60,139 nt of DNA from Anaerolineaceae bacterium UBA5211 (GTDB lineage Bacteria; Chloroflexota; Anaerolineae; Anaerolineales; Anaerolineaceae), in the NCBI GenBank assembly GCA_002412595.1, contig DHVJ01000056.1, positions 1-60,139 on the forward strand, given 5' to 3'. The notes beneath the pieces are model-generated. The model was not told where the DNA came from. It made no database searches and saw only the letters and a program-made list of their open reading frames with translations. The position numbers were made by a program, and so were the translations under genes. Below, one piece after another: positions 25,207 to 34,060 of the stretch; within the stretch, counting starts at the first letter, position 1; each line of letters starts with the position of its first letter.

Positions 25207-25857
25207 CTAGCTCAGGCCGATGAATTCTTCTCCCTGCAGGATTTTGAATTTGACCTTGCGGTTAAATGTTTGCGATAATAGATCGCTTTTCTTATTGGCG
25301 GAGCGGATTTCCTTCTTCACCGGTTCCTTGCGGATATAGCATTGGCAGGTGATCTTCCCGTCGTTGAAGTCTGTACGGGTATGCCCGATACGGCTGCGGT
25401 GTGAGTAATCGAGTCCGTCGGCCACGCGCAGGATACCAGCCAGTTTACATACGATTTCCCGTTCGTTGGGGTTGAGCGCGCGAAAATGGTCATGTTCAAG
25501 CGAAGGCAGTGCCCGGCGATGATAGCGTGCGATCGAACCGATGATCAGGCGGTCTTTTTGGTTGAATTTCAACAGAGGCGTACTGAGAATGATATTCAAT
25601 GCGGTTTTATGATGGCCGTGTGGGCCTTCGGTGTGGACGCCGATATCGTGCAGCAGCGCAGCGCAAAGAAGATAATAACGTGCCTGCGTGTCCAGCTGGT
25701 GCAGGTCTTCAAGGTCGTCAAATATTTCCAGTGCGAGTTGGGTAACATGCCGGGTATGTTTGGATTCATAATTGCATTGTTTCGCAACCTTCAGCACAGC
25801 CTTCAGCTCTGCTTTTTCTTCGTCATTCAAACCACCTGAAAATACTTCTTTAGCCAT
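25207..25857 (-). CDS. HD-domain phosphohydrolase, Ppx/GppA C-terminal type
   Basis: A 216-aa HD-domain protein. The metal motif is H70-D71 in CAALLHDIGVHTEGPHGHHK, with further His/Asp in IARYHRR and ILRVADGLDYSHRSRI. This is the pattern of the C-terminal HD domain of exopolyphosphatase/guanosine-pentaphosphatase (Ppx/GppA), but without the N-terminal actin-like domain. It lies 16 nt after the CHAD gene; CHAD domains bind polyphosphate, and the same operon carries two kinase-like genes next to pst/phoU. A role in polyphosphate or nucleotide turnover is therefore likely but unproven. Confidence 0.75.
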   Translation of the reverse strand: MAKEVFSGGLNDEEKAELKAVLKVAKQCNYESKHTRHVTQLALEIFDDLEDLHQLDTQARYYLLCAALLHDIGVHTEGPHGHHKTALNIILSTPLLKFNQKDRLIIGSIARYHRRALPSLEHDHFRALNPNEREIVCKLAGILRVADGLDYSHRSRIGHTRTDFNDGKITCQCYIRKEPVKKEIRSANKKSDLLSQTFNRKVKFKILQGEEFIGLS

Positions 25858-25873
25858 GGCAATGAGTCCCTTT

Positions 25874-26893
25874 TTATAATGTTGTTTCCATTGGAGGTGG
25901 ATTTGGGTTGGCGTCGGCAGCGTGCTGCTGTTCTTCGAGATTTGTGAGGAAGATAACCTTGCGCAGGTTTAGCCAGGTTTCCTTCATTTTCCAGTTTTTC
26001 CACTCGTCCAGAAATTCTTTGTATAAACGGGTCCGTTCCTGACGGCGGTTTTCCAACAAAAAAGTAGTACCGGGTTTCAAGCGGTTAAAGGGGCTTTTGT
26101 AACCGTAAAACTCAATCACGCGCTTTTGCTCTTCCTCCATGAAGGCCGGCAGATAGGAAATCCAAACATCCGCGTCGTGAATTTCCCCCAGAAATTGCTG
26201 GGTTTGGCGTGTGATTTCCAATGCAAAATCGGATTTACCTTGATACAGGTTGGAGAAAACTTCCAAAGCATAGCGCAATCGTTTGGCCGCGATGCGCATT
26301 TGATGGAGTTCTTCAACGCGCGTGGGGTCAAAGATGAACACTTCAAAAAAAAGGAACTCATCCAGGCGATTTTGGACATGTTCATAACCCAATTGGAATA
26401 AGGGGGTGCGTGCCTGCGGTGATTCCGGTTCCACCTCCAGAATAGCCTTAGCCCATGCTTCCATTTCCAGCAGGCTGGTATTTTCAACCAATCCTCTGGA
26501 AAGATTTTGGGTCTTTACTTCCTTAACTTGCCGTTTTTGTTTCAAGCGCAGACGAACGCGGCGCAAACCTGCCTGAAGGCTGTGGTCATCCACCGATTTA
26601 TAGATCTGATTCAGGAGATCAATTTGTACGTCTAAATCGCGCACCTGCCCGTACGATTTGGTAATTTCCTTGATATCCCGCATCCAAATTTTTGTTTTCT
26701 TGGGAGGCAGGCTGTCAGAAAAGATATCCAGACAGGTACGAACGCGCCTGGATGCGACGCGCAAATCGTGAATGTCTTCGATATGCTGGCGGCGTTGAAT
26801 GCTGTTGGCCTTATTCCGGAGCGTTTCCAGACTGGGGAGCATGGATTGGGCGCAATACTGCTGAATGGTTAGGTTATTATTTTTTGCAGCCAA
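25874..26893 (-). CDS. CHAD domain protein
   Basis: A 339-aa all-helical CHAD protein. Such domains bind polyphosphate through conserved basic residues. Both halves of the domain are visible: IHDLRVASRRVRTCLDIFSD and later LHQMRIAAKRLRYALEVFS, each with the H..R...R.R pattern, plus VRDLDVQIDLL and HDADVWISYL. Unlike many CHAD proteins it is not fused to a CYTH/triphosphatase domain. It starts 18 nt after the upstream kinase-like gene and precedes the HD gene by 16 nt. The position next to Pst/PhoU suggests a link between phosphate supply and polyphosphate granules. Confidence 0.88.
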   Translation of the reverse strand: MAAKNNNLTIQQYCAQSMLPSLETLRNKANSIQRRQHIEDIHDLRVASRRVRTCLDIFSDSLPPKKTKIWMRDIKEITKSYGQVRDLDVQIDLLNQIYKSVDDHSLQAGLRRVRLRLKQKRQVKEVKTQNLSRGLVENTSLLEMEAWAKAILEVEPESPQARTPLFQLGYEHVQNRLDEFLFFEVFIFDPTRVEELHQMRIAAKRLRYALEVFSNLYQGKSDFALEITRQTQQFLGEIHDADVWISYLPAFMEEEQKRVIEFYGYKSPFNRLKPGTTFLLENRRQERTRLYKEFLDEWKNWKMKETWLNLRKVIFLTNLEEQQHAADANPNPPPMETTL

Positions 26894-26911
26894 ACTCAGT
26901 TTCCCTTCAGT

Positions 26912-27598
26912 TTATTTTTGTAATATCGGTTGAAGCAGGGTCTTGATGCTCTCATTAATGTCACGGGTGGAGCAATTGGCGTCAATGGTTTGAAAGTTGT
27001 ATTCCTCTGCCATTTGATCAAGTTGCGCGATCATACATTCCTGGTAATGGCGGAAGCTATCATACAAGTTATCCAGATTGAGGATATCCATGCCAGATTC
27101 CCAATAATCGAATCCGCGTCCGTGCACAATGCGCGTCACAAGAGTGTCCACATCTGCTTTGAGGTAAAAGATCATATCGGGAATCAGCGCAAAGCCATAG
27201 ATGTCCCTGGCCCAATGCGGGTCAATACCGCGCACAACATCGCGGGCAACGATTGAGTAAAAATAGCGGTCAGACAGCACGAAGAAACCTGCTTTGAGGG
27301 CCGGAATGATCTGGTTTTCAAGCCGGTCAGCAAAATCGGTGGCATAGAATAAGCTGATGGTGAGGGGGGTGAGGGTGGTGCCATTTTTCGCTTCTTCCAA
27401 GCCCGTCTGGGTGAGTGGTGAACGGCGCAGTCCAGTATCAGATACGGCATAACCGCTCTTTTCCAGCCAGCGTTTCAGCAGTTCAATTTGGGTGGAACGT
27501 CCAACTCCGTCGGTTCCTTCCAGAACGATCAACTTGCCGGGGAGATCACCGATCTGCTTGTAAGGAAGGCCGGCGCCGTAATATTGAAGTTTAGTCAT
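26912..27598 (-). CDS. Thymidylate-kinase-like P-loop kinase, paralog 2
   Basis: A 228-aa protein of the dTMP kinase fold. The P-loop is LEGTDGVGRST (residues 27-36, Arg replacing the usual Lys before Ser-Thr). The base-side motif is VLSDRYFYSIVARDVVRGID, and the segment IPDMIFYLKADVDTLVTRIV follows. The Lys-to-Arg change in Walker A and the missing classic TMK Gln/Tyr lid residues make a housekeeping dTMP kinase role doubtful. ATG 27598 has GGAGG 9 nt upstream and overlaps the end of paralog 1 by 8 nt, so the two are translationally coupled. Position before CHAD and HD genes suggests a kinase acting on a phosphate-rich substrate; this is inference. Confidence 0.7.
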   Translation of the reverse strand: MTKLQYYGAGLPYKQIGDLPGKLIVLEGTDGVGRSTQIELLKRWLEKSGYAVSDTGLRRSPLTQTGLEEAKNGTTLTPLTISLFYATDFADRLENQIIPALKAGFFVLSDRYFYSIVARDVVRGIDPHWARDIYGFALIPDMIFYLKADVDTLVTRIVHGRGFDYWESGMDILNLDNLYDSFRHYQECMIAQLDQMAEEYNFQTIDANCSTRDINESIKTLLQPILQK

Positions 27599-28328
27599 GG
27601 CTGCTTTCCTCCGCGACTTTTGTTTCTTTGCGACTATATTGTCTGGCTGATTGGACAGGGTTGGGCAGTCCTTGCCATCCGTGTAAAACCCGGCTGACCA
27701 GTCGGCGAATTTGCTTCTGCTGTTGGAAAACCGGCAAAGCTGCGTCAATGACCTCGAAGTTAAATTCGTCAACCATATTTTCATACTCTTCCAGGATACG
27801 TGTCTGAAAAAGGCGAAAACTGGTGACTTTATTATCGGATAGGTTTAGATCCATACCGGCTTCATAGTATTTCAGTTTGGATCGGCCGAAGGTGATGCGT
27901 TCCACTGCGTCATCCAGCGGTACGTGGAAATACAGGACCAAGTCGGGTTGATATGCAAAAGAATACAGATTGCGCACCCAGGAAGGGTCAACACCGCGGG
28001 CAACATCCCTTGCAAAACCAGTGAAGGCATAGCGATCTGCCAGTACAATCACGCCGGCTTTAAGCATCGGCAGGAATTGATTTTCCCAGCGATTGGCAAA
28101 ATCGGTTGCCTGGATTAAGCTGAAAGTAGTGGGGGTAAATGATTTTTGTTTCTTTCCCAAACGGGTGGTGCTCTTTACAACCGGGGAGGAATTCCATTCG
28201 CTGAAATAAACCGATTTGCCCCGCTCAACCAGCCATTTATAGATCAGGTCGATCTGGGTGGACTTGCCACTTCCATCAATACCTTCTACGACAATTAACT
28301 TTCCTTTGCACGCGTTCTTTTGCAGCAT
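27591..28328 (-). CDS. Thymidylate-kinase-like P-loop kinase, paralog 1
   Basis: A 245-aa dTMP kinase-fold protein with a canonical Walker A, VEGIDGSGKSTQ (residues 14-25). The DR(Y) motif is in VLADRYAFTGFARDVARGVDPSWV. It shares its whole length with paralog 2 (ATDFANRWENQFLPMLKAG versus ATDFADRLENQIIPALKAG), so the pair came from a duplication. It ends in an extra 40-residue Arg/Gln/Lys-rich tail. It is the first gene of a four-gene unit (two kinases, CHAD, HD) beginning after the terminator of the pst operon. It may be a real dTMP kinase with a specialised sister, or both may serve polyphosphate metabolism. Confidence 0.7.
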   Translation of the reverse strand: MLQKNACKGKLIVVEGIDGSGKSTQIDLIYKWLVERGKSVYFSEWNSSPVVKSTTRLGKKQKSFTPTTFSLIQATDFANRWENQFLPMLKAGVIVLADRYAFTGFARDVARGVDPSWVRNLYSFAYQPDLVLYFHVPLDDAVERITFGRSKLKYYEAGMDLNLSDNKVTSFRLFQTRILEEYENMVDEFNFEVIDAALPVFQQQKQIRRLVSRVLHGWQGLPNPVQSARQYSRKETKVAEESSHD

Positions 28329-28354
28329 GGTATCTAATCCTTTGTTTATAAAAA

Positions 28355-28383
28355 GAGCTTGATATATTGATTATATCAAGCTC
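28355..28383 (-). terminator. Terminator of the pst-phoU operon
   Basis: GAGCTTGATATA and TATATCAAGCTC make a perfect 12-bp stem with a 5-nt loop. On the minus strand TTTTTATAAA follows. It lies 34 nt past the phoU stop and just before the kinase-like gene. Confidence 0.85.
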
Positions 28384-28416
28384 CAATTTCATTCCGAAAT
28401 AGAACTGATGAAATGT

Positions 28417-29094
28417 TTAGGCCTCCAGTTCGTCGTCTGTACCGTCCATTTCCATCATCTCACCAGATTTGATAAATATGGTCCGCTCACAAATATTAAC
28501 CACCCGATCGGCTAAACGTTCCAGGTTGTGGACAACCCACAATAGCAGGCTGGCATCGTCAATCGTGGCCGGGTTGGCGATCATTCCATTGACGATGGTG
28601 CGGTAACATTTGTTGAATAAATCATCCACTGCATCGTCCTCACGCGGGATTGCGACGGCCTGGCTGATGTCTTCATTGATGAAAGCGGAGAGCGAACGAT
28701 GCAGCATGCTGACTGCCAATTCTCCCATTTTTTCAATATCCCGGTAGGGAATGGGCAGGTCGTTGATGCCCAGGCGGATGGTGTTATTTGCCACGCCTTT
28801 GGCATAATCGCCCATACGCTCCAACTCATTGGCTACCAATAACATTGCCGCTAGTTGGCGCAAATCGTGAGCGAGGGGTTGCTGCGTGGCCAGCAGGATC
28901 AGGATGGCATTTTCAATCGCAAAGCGCTTGTCATTGATATTTTGATCATCTTCAATCAATGCTCTGGCTGCTTCAATGTCTCGATTTTTAAACGAGGTGA
29001 CTGAATCAAGGGTGGCTTGCTCTACCATGCTGCCTAATAATAAAATTTCATCTTGAATTTGTTTAATTTTTCTCTCGAATAACTCGCGTGCCAT
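28417..29094 (-). CDS. phoU: Phosphate transport regulator PhoU
   Basis: A 225-aa all-alpha PhoU with two three-helix repeats. The metal-binding type motifs E..A..M..YA (ANELERMGDYAKGVANN) and NLERLADRVVNICE are in the expected places. PhoU couples the Pst transporter to the PhoR kinase and restrains uptake when phosphate is plentiful. It follows pstB by 20 nt and is the last gene of the pst operon before a strong terminator. The length is normal. Confidence 0.95.
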   Translation of the reverse strand: MARELFERKIKQIQDEILLLGSMVEQATLDSVTSFKNRDIEAARALIEDDQNINDKRFAIENAILILLATQQPLAHDLRQLAAMLLVANELERMGDYAKGVANNTIRLGINDLPIPYRDIEKMGELAVSMLHRSLSAFINEDISQAVAIPREDDAVDDLFNKCYRTIVNGMIANPATIDDASLLLWVVHNLERLADRVVNICERTIFIKSGEMMEMDGTDDELEA

Positions 29095-29114
29095 GTATCA
29101 CCTCTTATTAACGT

Positions 29115-29903
29115 TTAGCCAAACCTGCCCGAAATATATTGTTCGGTTAGTTCATTTTTTGGATTTGTAAAAATATCGGTAGTCTTCCCGGATTCTACCA
29201 AATAGCCTGCACGATTTTCAGCCATATTAAAGAAAAGTGTAAAATCTGATGCTCTGGCTGCCTGCTGCATATTATGCGTTACTATAACTATAGTATATTT
29301 TTCCTTCAATTGCTCTATTAATTCTTCAATTTTTAAGGTGGCGACAGGGTCCAGCGCAGACGCAGGTTCGTCCATCAGAATGACTTCGGGTTCCACTGCC
29401 AAAGCACGTGCAATGCACAGCCGCTGCTGTTGACCGCCGGAAAGTGCCAGGCCGGATTTGGTAAGCGAATCCTTGACTTCGTCCCAGAGCACAGCCTGGC
29501 GCAGGCTTTTTTCAACGATTTCCTCAAGAATGCGGCGGTCGCGAATGCCGTGGGCGCGCGGGCCGAAGGCGATGTTCTCAAAAATTGATTTCGGAAATGG
29601 GTTGGGCCTTTGGAATACCATGCCCACTTGTTTGCGCAATTCAACAGGGTCGATTTCGAAAATATCTTTGCCATCCAGAATGATCCTGCCTTCCGTGCGG
29701 ACAGTAGGGATCAGTTCGTTCATACGGTTGAAAGAGCGGATAAAGGTACTCTTTCCGCAGCCGGAAGGACCGATAATAGCCGTAATTTGATTGCTGGGGA
29801 TATCGATGCTGATGTTATCGAGTGCCTGGAATTTCCCATAGAATAAATTGAAATTCTCAACACTGATTTTTGTTTTTAGGTTTATATGGTTGTTATCAAT
29901 CAT
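29115..29903 (-). CDS. pstB: Phosphate ABC transporter ATP-binding protein PstB
   Basis: A 262-aa ABC ATPase. Walker A is GPSGCGKSTFIRSFNRMNEL (the RMN following the P-loop is a PstB hallmark). Also seen are the Q-loop VGMVFQRPNPFPKSIF, the signature ALSGGQQQRLCIARAL, Walker B VILMDEPASALD and the His switch VTHNM. It energises phosphate import through PstCA at the membrane. It lies 15 nt after pstA and 20 nt before phoU in the conserved order. Confidence 0.96.
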   Translation of the reverse strand: MIDNNHINLKTKISVENFNLFYGKFQALDNISIDIPSNQITAIIGPSGCGKSTFIRSFNRMNELIPTVRTEGRIILDGKDIFEIDPVELRKQVGMVFQRPNPFPKSIFENIAFGPRAHGIRDRRILEEIVEKSLRQAVLWDEVKDSLTKSGLALSGGQQQRLCIARALAVEPEVILMDEPASALDPVATLKIEELIEQLKEKYTIVIVTHNMQQAARASDFTLFFNMAENRAGYLVESGKTTDIFTNPKNELTEQYISGRFG

Positions 29904-29918
29904 TTTAGACTACCTTAT

Positions 29919-30845
29919 CTATTTACCAGAGAATTTTTTCGAAAACTGTTTTGATGATATGTTAATGGCCAAGTTCAGTAATATTATGATCACGATTAGT
30001 ATAGCTGAAGTTCCCAGGGCTTTATCAAAAGCTCTGGTCTCACTGGCCAACATGTAAACGTGCAGTGCCATGGTACGCCCTGATGATAGCAGATTTTTAG
30101 GCAAGCGGTAGCTGCCGCCCAGTGTAACCCAAAATACGGCTGTTTCTGCAATGACGCGCCCCACACTGAGGACGATGCCGGTGATGATGCCTGGCATGGC
30201 TGAAGGCAGCACTACGTCAAAAACCATTTGCCACTTAGTTGTTCCCAGTGCCAGGCTGCCTTCACGGTATGACTTCGGAACAGTCAACAGAGCTTCTTCC
30301 GTGGTGCGGATGATCAAAGGCAGGACGAGACAGGCGCCGCTGAGACCGGCGGAAAGCAGCGAGAATTTCAATTTCATGTAAGATACAAACACGGCGAAAC
30401 CGAAAAGCCCAAAGATAATGGATGGGACACCAGCCAAAATTTCCACACTGGTGCGGATGAGGCTGATCAGGTATCCCACAAAATTCTTTTTGCCGGCGTA
30501 TTCGGTTGTGTATTCCACCATAAATACGGCTGTGCCAATACCCAATGGGGCTGCGATTGCGAGGGTCAGGATAACCAGATAAACTGTGGTTACGATAGTA
30601 GTAGAAATTCCACCTTTACCGGATACACCACCCGCTGGGCGCGTAGTTAGGAATTCCAGATTTATGACTTTGAATCCATTGCTGACGACATAGCCAACGA
30701 TGAAAAGCAGGGCCGCAACGGCGATAATACCGGCCAGCCAGATGAACGCAAAGGCAATATTTTGGGTGTTTTTCCGTTTGCGTAGATTTTTTACCGGGTC
30801 AATCACCGCGTTATGTTTTTTTGAAAGGGAAATATCTTTAATCAT
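29919..30845 (-). CDS. pstA: Phosphate ABC transporter permease PstA
   Basis: A 308-aa permease with six membrane helices. The family EAA-type cytoplasmic loop is visible (EALLTVPKSYREGSLALGTTKWQMVFDVVLPSAMPGIITG), as is the N-terminal TRPAGGVSGKGGISTTIVTT segment typical of PstA. It pairs with PstC to form the phosphate channel. It starts 11 nt after pstC and precedes pstB by 15 nt. Confidence 0.95.
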   Translation of the reverse strand: MIKDISLSKKHNAVIDPVKNLRKRKNTQNIAFAFIWLAGIIAVAALLFIVGYVVSNGFKVINLEFLTTRPAGGVSGKGGISTTIVTTVYLVILTLAIAAPLGIGTAVFMVEYTTEYAGKKNFVGYLISLIRTSVEILAGVPSIIFGLFGFAVFVSYMKLKFSLLSAGLSGACLVLPLIIRTTEEALLTVPKSYREGSLALGTTKWQMVFDVVLPSAMPGIITGIVLSVGRVIAETAVFWVTLGGSYRLPKNLLSSGRTMALHVYMLASETRAFDKALGTSAILIVIIILLNLAINISSKQFSKKFSGK

Positions 30846-30856
30846 AATGTCCTCTT

Positions 30857-32209
30857 TTACGAAGGCTGCCTTTCACGCATGATGAAATGTGCCAGACGGT
30901 TGATAATCAGCAGTAACAGGAACAGCAGAATACCGGTGAAGAATAACGCACTGCGGTGGACACCGGCGGCATAATTGATTTCCACAGCGATATTACCGGT
31001 GAGTGTCCTGGCTGTGGCCAGCAGAACGGAAAGTGGGTTATCGTTGAGCGGGGTGGGGATGGCGATGGAGTTTCCAATGACCATGATGAGAGCCATGGTT
31101 TCGCCCAGCGCACGTCCGATGCCCAAAATGATCGCGGCGATGATCCCTGAGCGGGCGGCCGGCAGGACAACTGAGACGATCGTCTGCCATCTGGTAGCAC
31201 CCATAGCCAACGACGCTTCTCGATAAGAATCCGGAACGGCCCGGATTGCATCTTCAGCTACGTTGGTGATGGTTGGCAGGATCATGATTGCCAGAATAAT
31301 GGAGGCATTTAAAATGCCGAAACCGCTGTTCCCCGGGATTTCGATATTCCGGATCAGGGGAGCCAGCACAACCATGCCGAAAAGCCCAAAAATAACCGAG
31401 GGAATGCCTGCCAGCAGCTCAATCGCGGAACGGAAAATATCGCGGATGAACTGCGGGGCGACTTCACCCAACAGGATGGCAGTGAGTATCGATAGCGGCA
31501 CACCCAGAATAACTGCGCCGAGAGTACTGTAGATGGATCCGACCAGCATTGGGACCAGGCCAAATTGACCTTCCTGATCGCCAATAATGGCACCCGGGCG
31601 CCAGATGGTGCCGGTCAGCAATTCGCCCAATCCGATATTCGTAATCGCGTCAGTGGATTCTATAAAAGTGAAGACGAAAATCAGGACTACGACCAGGATT
31701 GAGGTTGTGGCAATGACCATCAATACTTTTTGGATGAATTTATCCACAAAAAAGCGCTGTGCTTCACCTTCCAGAAATAGTTCGTCCAGCTCCTTGAGGC
31801 CATAGATCAAAGCCAGCGGGATTGCACTTTTGATCAGTAAGTCCAGAATGGATTGCCCCAGCGTCAGGAAGATGGTTCCCAGCGGGATAATAGCTTCGCC
31901 GGCGAATACAATAGTTGAAAAACTAAATATTTCGCTGATAGCAAAAACGACGATGGCCAAAATTGAAAGAATGCTGATGGTTGTTTTTGCCCAATTCTTA
32001 AATTTCCAAAGACCTGAAGCAATTAAGCCGGATATGATGGCTGTAATAATTCCAAGAATAAGTGTGAGAACTGTGGAGTCCAAGAGTACAAACGAAATTA
32101 AGCCAAAATAAGATCCTAAACAGACCGCGAGCGAAGTGACAGCCAGGATGGAGAACAAGACGGATAAAATCCGAACGGCTGTTTTTTTTGTATTTTGTGA
32201 GATTTTCAT
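30857..32209 (-). CDS. pstC: Phosphate ABC transporter permease PstC with N-terminal membrane extension
   Basis: A 450-aa permease. The C-terminal 295 residues are an ordinary PstC: LVPMLVGSIYSTLGAVILGVP, then EAL-loop AIRAVPDSYREASLAMGATRWQT and the closing helices. Residues 1-150 are extra: about four hydrophobic helices (ILSVLFSILAVTSLAVCLG, VLTLILGIITAIISGLIASG, TISILSILAIVVFAISEIF, a fourth near 125-137) joined by a short acidic link. Typical PstC proteins are about 300 residues. The extension could be a sensor, a PhoU/PhoR contact or a stability module; I do not recognise its family. It lies downstream of pstS, separated by a strong hairpin. Confidence 0.93.
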   Translation of the reverse strand: MKISQNTKKTAVRILSVLFSILAVTSLAVCLGSYFGLISFVLLDSTVLTLILGIITAIISGLIASGLWKFKNWAKTTISILSILAIVVFAISEIFSFSTIVFAGEAIIPLGTIFLTLGQSILDLLIKSAIPLALIYGLKELDELFLEGEAQRFFVDKFIQKVLMVIATTSILVVVLIFVFTFIESTDAITNIGLGELLTGTIWRPGAIIGDQEGQFGLVPMLVGSIYSTLGAVILGVPLSILTAILLGEVAPQFIRDIFRSAIELLAGIPSVIFGLFGMVVLAPLIRNIEIPGNSGFGILNASIILAIMILPTITNVAEDAIRAVPDSYREASLAMGATRWQTIVSVVLPAARSGIIAAIILGIGRALGETMALIMVIGNSIAIPTPLNDNPLSVLLATARTLTGNIAVEINYAAGVHRSALFFTGILLFLLLLIINRLAHFIMRERQPS

Positions 32210-32235
32210 ATTTCAGATCCCAATATCATTTAATT

Positions 32236-32265
32236 AAGGGGCACTCCTTTTGGGGAGTGCCCCTT
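32236..32265 (-). other. Intercistronic hairpin between pstS and pstC
   Basis: AAGGGGCACTCC and GGAGTGCCCCTT form a perfect 12-bp stem with a 6-nt loop. On the minus strand it is followed by AATTAAAT rather than a T run, so it probably attenuates or protects the pstS message, giving more binding protein than permease. Confidence 0.75.
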
Positions 32266-32291
32266 GGTTTTTTATTCAGTCTTTATGAAAA

Positions 32292-33989
32292 TTAGTTGGT
32301 AACGGTGATGTAATCTTCGGCAACGATGGTCTGTCCGTCACCCAGGATGTAGTCGATGAAAGCCTGAGCCAAAGGTGAAGGAGCGCCGTTGGAAAGCAGG
32401 TTCAGCGGGCGGAAGATGGAGTAGCTGCCGTTCTTTACATTGTCAACAGTCGGTTCAACACCTTCGATGGAGACACCCTTGACGGAGTCATCCAGGAAAC
32501 CGAAGGACAGGAAACCGATGGTGTTGGGGGTGGTGGCAACCACGGTGCGCAGCTGGCCATTGGACTGCTGCAGCAATGCGGTTTCAATGATGGGCTTGAC
32601 TTGCGTCTCACCGGCGTCGTCTTTGTATGACAAAACCAATTCTTCGAAGGCCGCGCGCGTGCCGGAGCCTTCTTCACGGGACACAACGGTGATGGGGGCA
32701 TCGGGGCCGCCAACCTCAGAGAAGTTGGTTACTTCACCGGAGAAAATGGCCTGAACCTGTTCTTTGGTCAGGTTGTCGAGGGCCACGTCGGGGTTCACAA
32801 CGATGGCAATGCCATCGTAAGCGATGGTGATGACTTGCAGGTCGGGATACGTTTCGAATTCGGAATCTTTAATTTCACGAGAAGCGGCACCCAAATCAAC
32901 AGTGCCGTCGCCGGCGGAGGTCACACCAACGCTGGAACCGCCGCCCTGGATGTCGATGGAGACGTCGGGATTGGCATCCATGAATTCGGCAGCCAATTCT
33001 TCAGACAGGGGTTGAACAGTGGTGGAACCGGCAATTTGAAGCTGACCGGCAAGCGCAGCAGCGGGAGCGGCTTCTTCGTCGGTAACGGTGATGTAGTCCT
33101 CAGCAACGATGGCCTGACCGTCACTCAGGATGTAGTCGATGAAAGCCTGGGCTAATTCTGAGGGAGCGCCGTTGGAGAGCAGGTTCAGCGGGCGGAAGAT
33201 GGAGTAGGTGCCGTTCTTCACGTTCGCAACAGTCGGTTCAACACCTTCCACGGAGACACCCTTGATGGAGTCATCCAGGAAACCGAAGGATAGGAAACCG
33301 ACGGTGTTGGGGGTGGTGGCAACCACGGTACGCAGCTGACCATTGGACTGCTGCAGTAAAGCATCTTCAGCAATGGGCTTGACTTGCGTTTCGCCGGCAT
33401 CGTCTTTATATGACATAACCAATTCTTCGAAGGCCGCGCGTGTGCCGGAACCTTCTTCACGGGACACAACAGTGATGGGGGCATCGGGGCCGCCAACCTC
33501 AGAGAAGTTGGTCACTTCGCCGGAGAAGATCGCCTGGATCTGTTCTTTGGTCAGGTTGTCGAGGGCCACGTCGGGGTTCACAACGATGGCAATGCCATCG
33601 TAAGCGATGGTGATGACCTGCAGGTCAGGGTATTGTTCGAATTCGGAATCTTTAATTTCACGAGAAGCGGCACCCAAATCAACAGTGCCGTCGCCAGCAG
33701 AGGTCACACCAACGCTGGAACCACCGCCCTGGATATCGATGGAGACTTCGGGATTGGCAGCCATGAATTCGGCAGCCAATTCTTCAGACAGGGGTTGAAC
33801 AGTGGTGGAACCGGCAATTTGAAGCTGACCGGCAAGCGCCATCGCTTCTTCAGTAGGGGCGGCTTCTTCCGCAGGAGCAGTTTCTTCTGCCATGGCTGCT
33901 TCTTCGGTGGGTGCTGCCTGTTGGCAAGCGGCAAAAACAAGGGCGCTTACGAGCATAACAGCGGTTAAAACAAAAACCTTCTTTTTCAT
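32292..33989 (-). CDS. pstS: Phosphate-binding lipoprotein PstS, tandem two-domain form
   Basis: A 565-aa lipoprotein carrying two complete phosphate-binding domains in tandem. The signal peptide ends at lipobox VFAAC (Cys22), followed by an Ala/Glu/Pro linker. Domain A (about 52-304) and domain B (about 313-565) both read LAGQLQIAGSTTVQPLSEEL, QGGGSSVGVTSAGDGTVDLG, SREEGSGTRAAFEEL and NLLSNGAPS, with the phosphate-contact Ser/Thr, Asp and Arg in each. By eye they differ at only about 16 of 253 positions. One PstS normally has about 300-350 residues. The duplication is in frame (783-nt period) and must be recent or kept alike by conversion. It is the first gene of the pst operon, behind a Pho box at 34061-34088. 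Confidence 0.95.
   Translation of the reverse strand: MKKKVFVLTAVMLVSALVFAACQQAAPTEEAAMAEETAPAEEAAPTEEAMALAGQLQIAGSTTVQPLSEELAAEFMAANPEVSIDIQGGGSSVGVTSAGDGTVDLGAASREIKDSEFEQYPDLQVITIAYDGIAIVVNPDVALDNLTKEQIQAIFSGEVTNFSEVGGPDAPITVVSREEGSGTRAAFEELVMSYKDDAGETQVKPIAEDALLQQSNGQLRTVVATTPNTVGFLSFGFLDDSIKGVSVEGVEPTVANVKNGTYSIFRPLNLLSNGAPSELAQAFIDYILSDGQAIVAEDYITVTDEEAAPAAALAGQLQIAGSTTVQPLSEELAAEFMDANPDVSIDIQGGGSSVGVTSAGDGTVDLGAASREIKDSEFETYPDLQVITIAYDGIAIVVNPDVALDNLTKEQVQAIFSGEVTNFSEVGGPDAPITVVSREEGSGTRAAFEELVLSYKDDAGETQVKPIIETALLQQSNGQLRTVVATTPNTIGFLSFGFLDDSVKGVSIEGVEPTVDNVKNGSYSIFRPLNLLSNGAPSPLAQAFIDYILGDGQTIVAEDYITVTN
32295..33836 (-). repeat. 783-bp in-frame tandem duplication inside pstS
   Basis: Copies at 33078-33836 and 32295-33053 are offset by 783 nt (261 codons). 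Long stretches are identical in nucleotides, for example the segment around 33004-33040 and its partner at 33787-33823. Confidence 0.9.
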
Positions 33990-34060
33990 CTTTTTCTCCT
34001 ATTTAGTTTGAGATTCAACATGAATCCTATCAAGTGAAAATTAACGCTGAGAAGAAGGAA

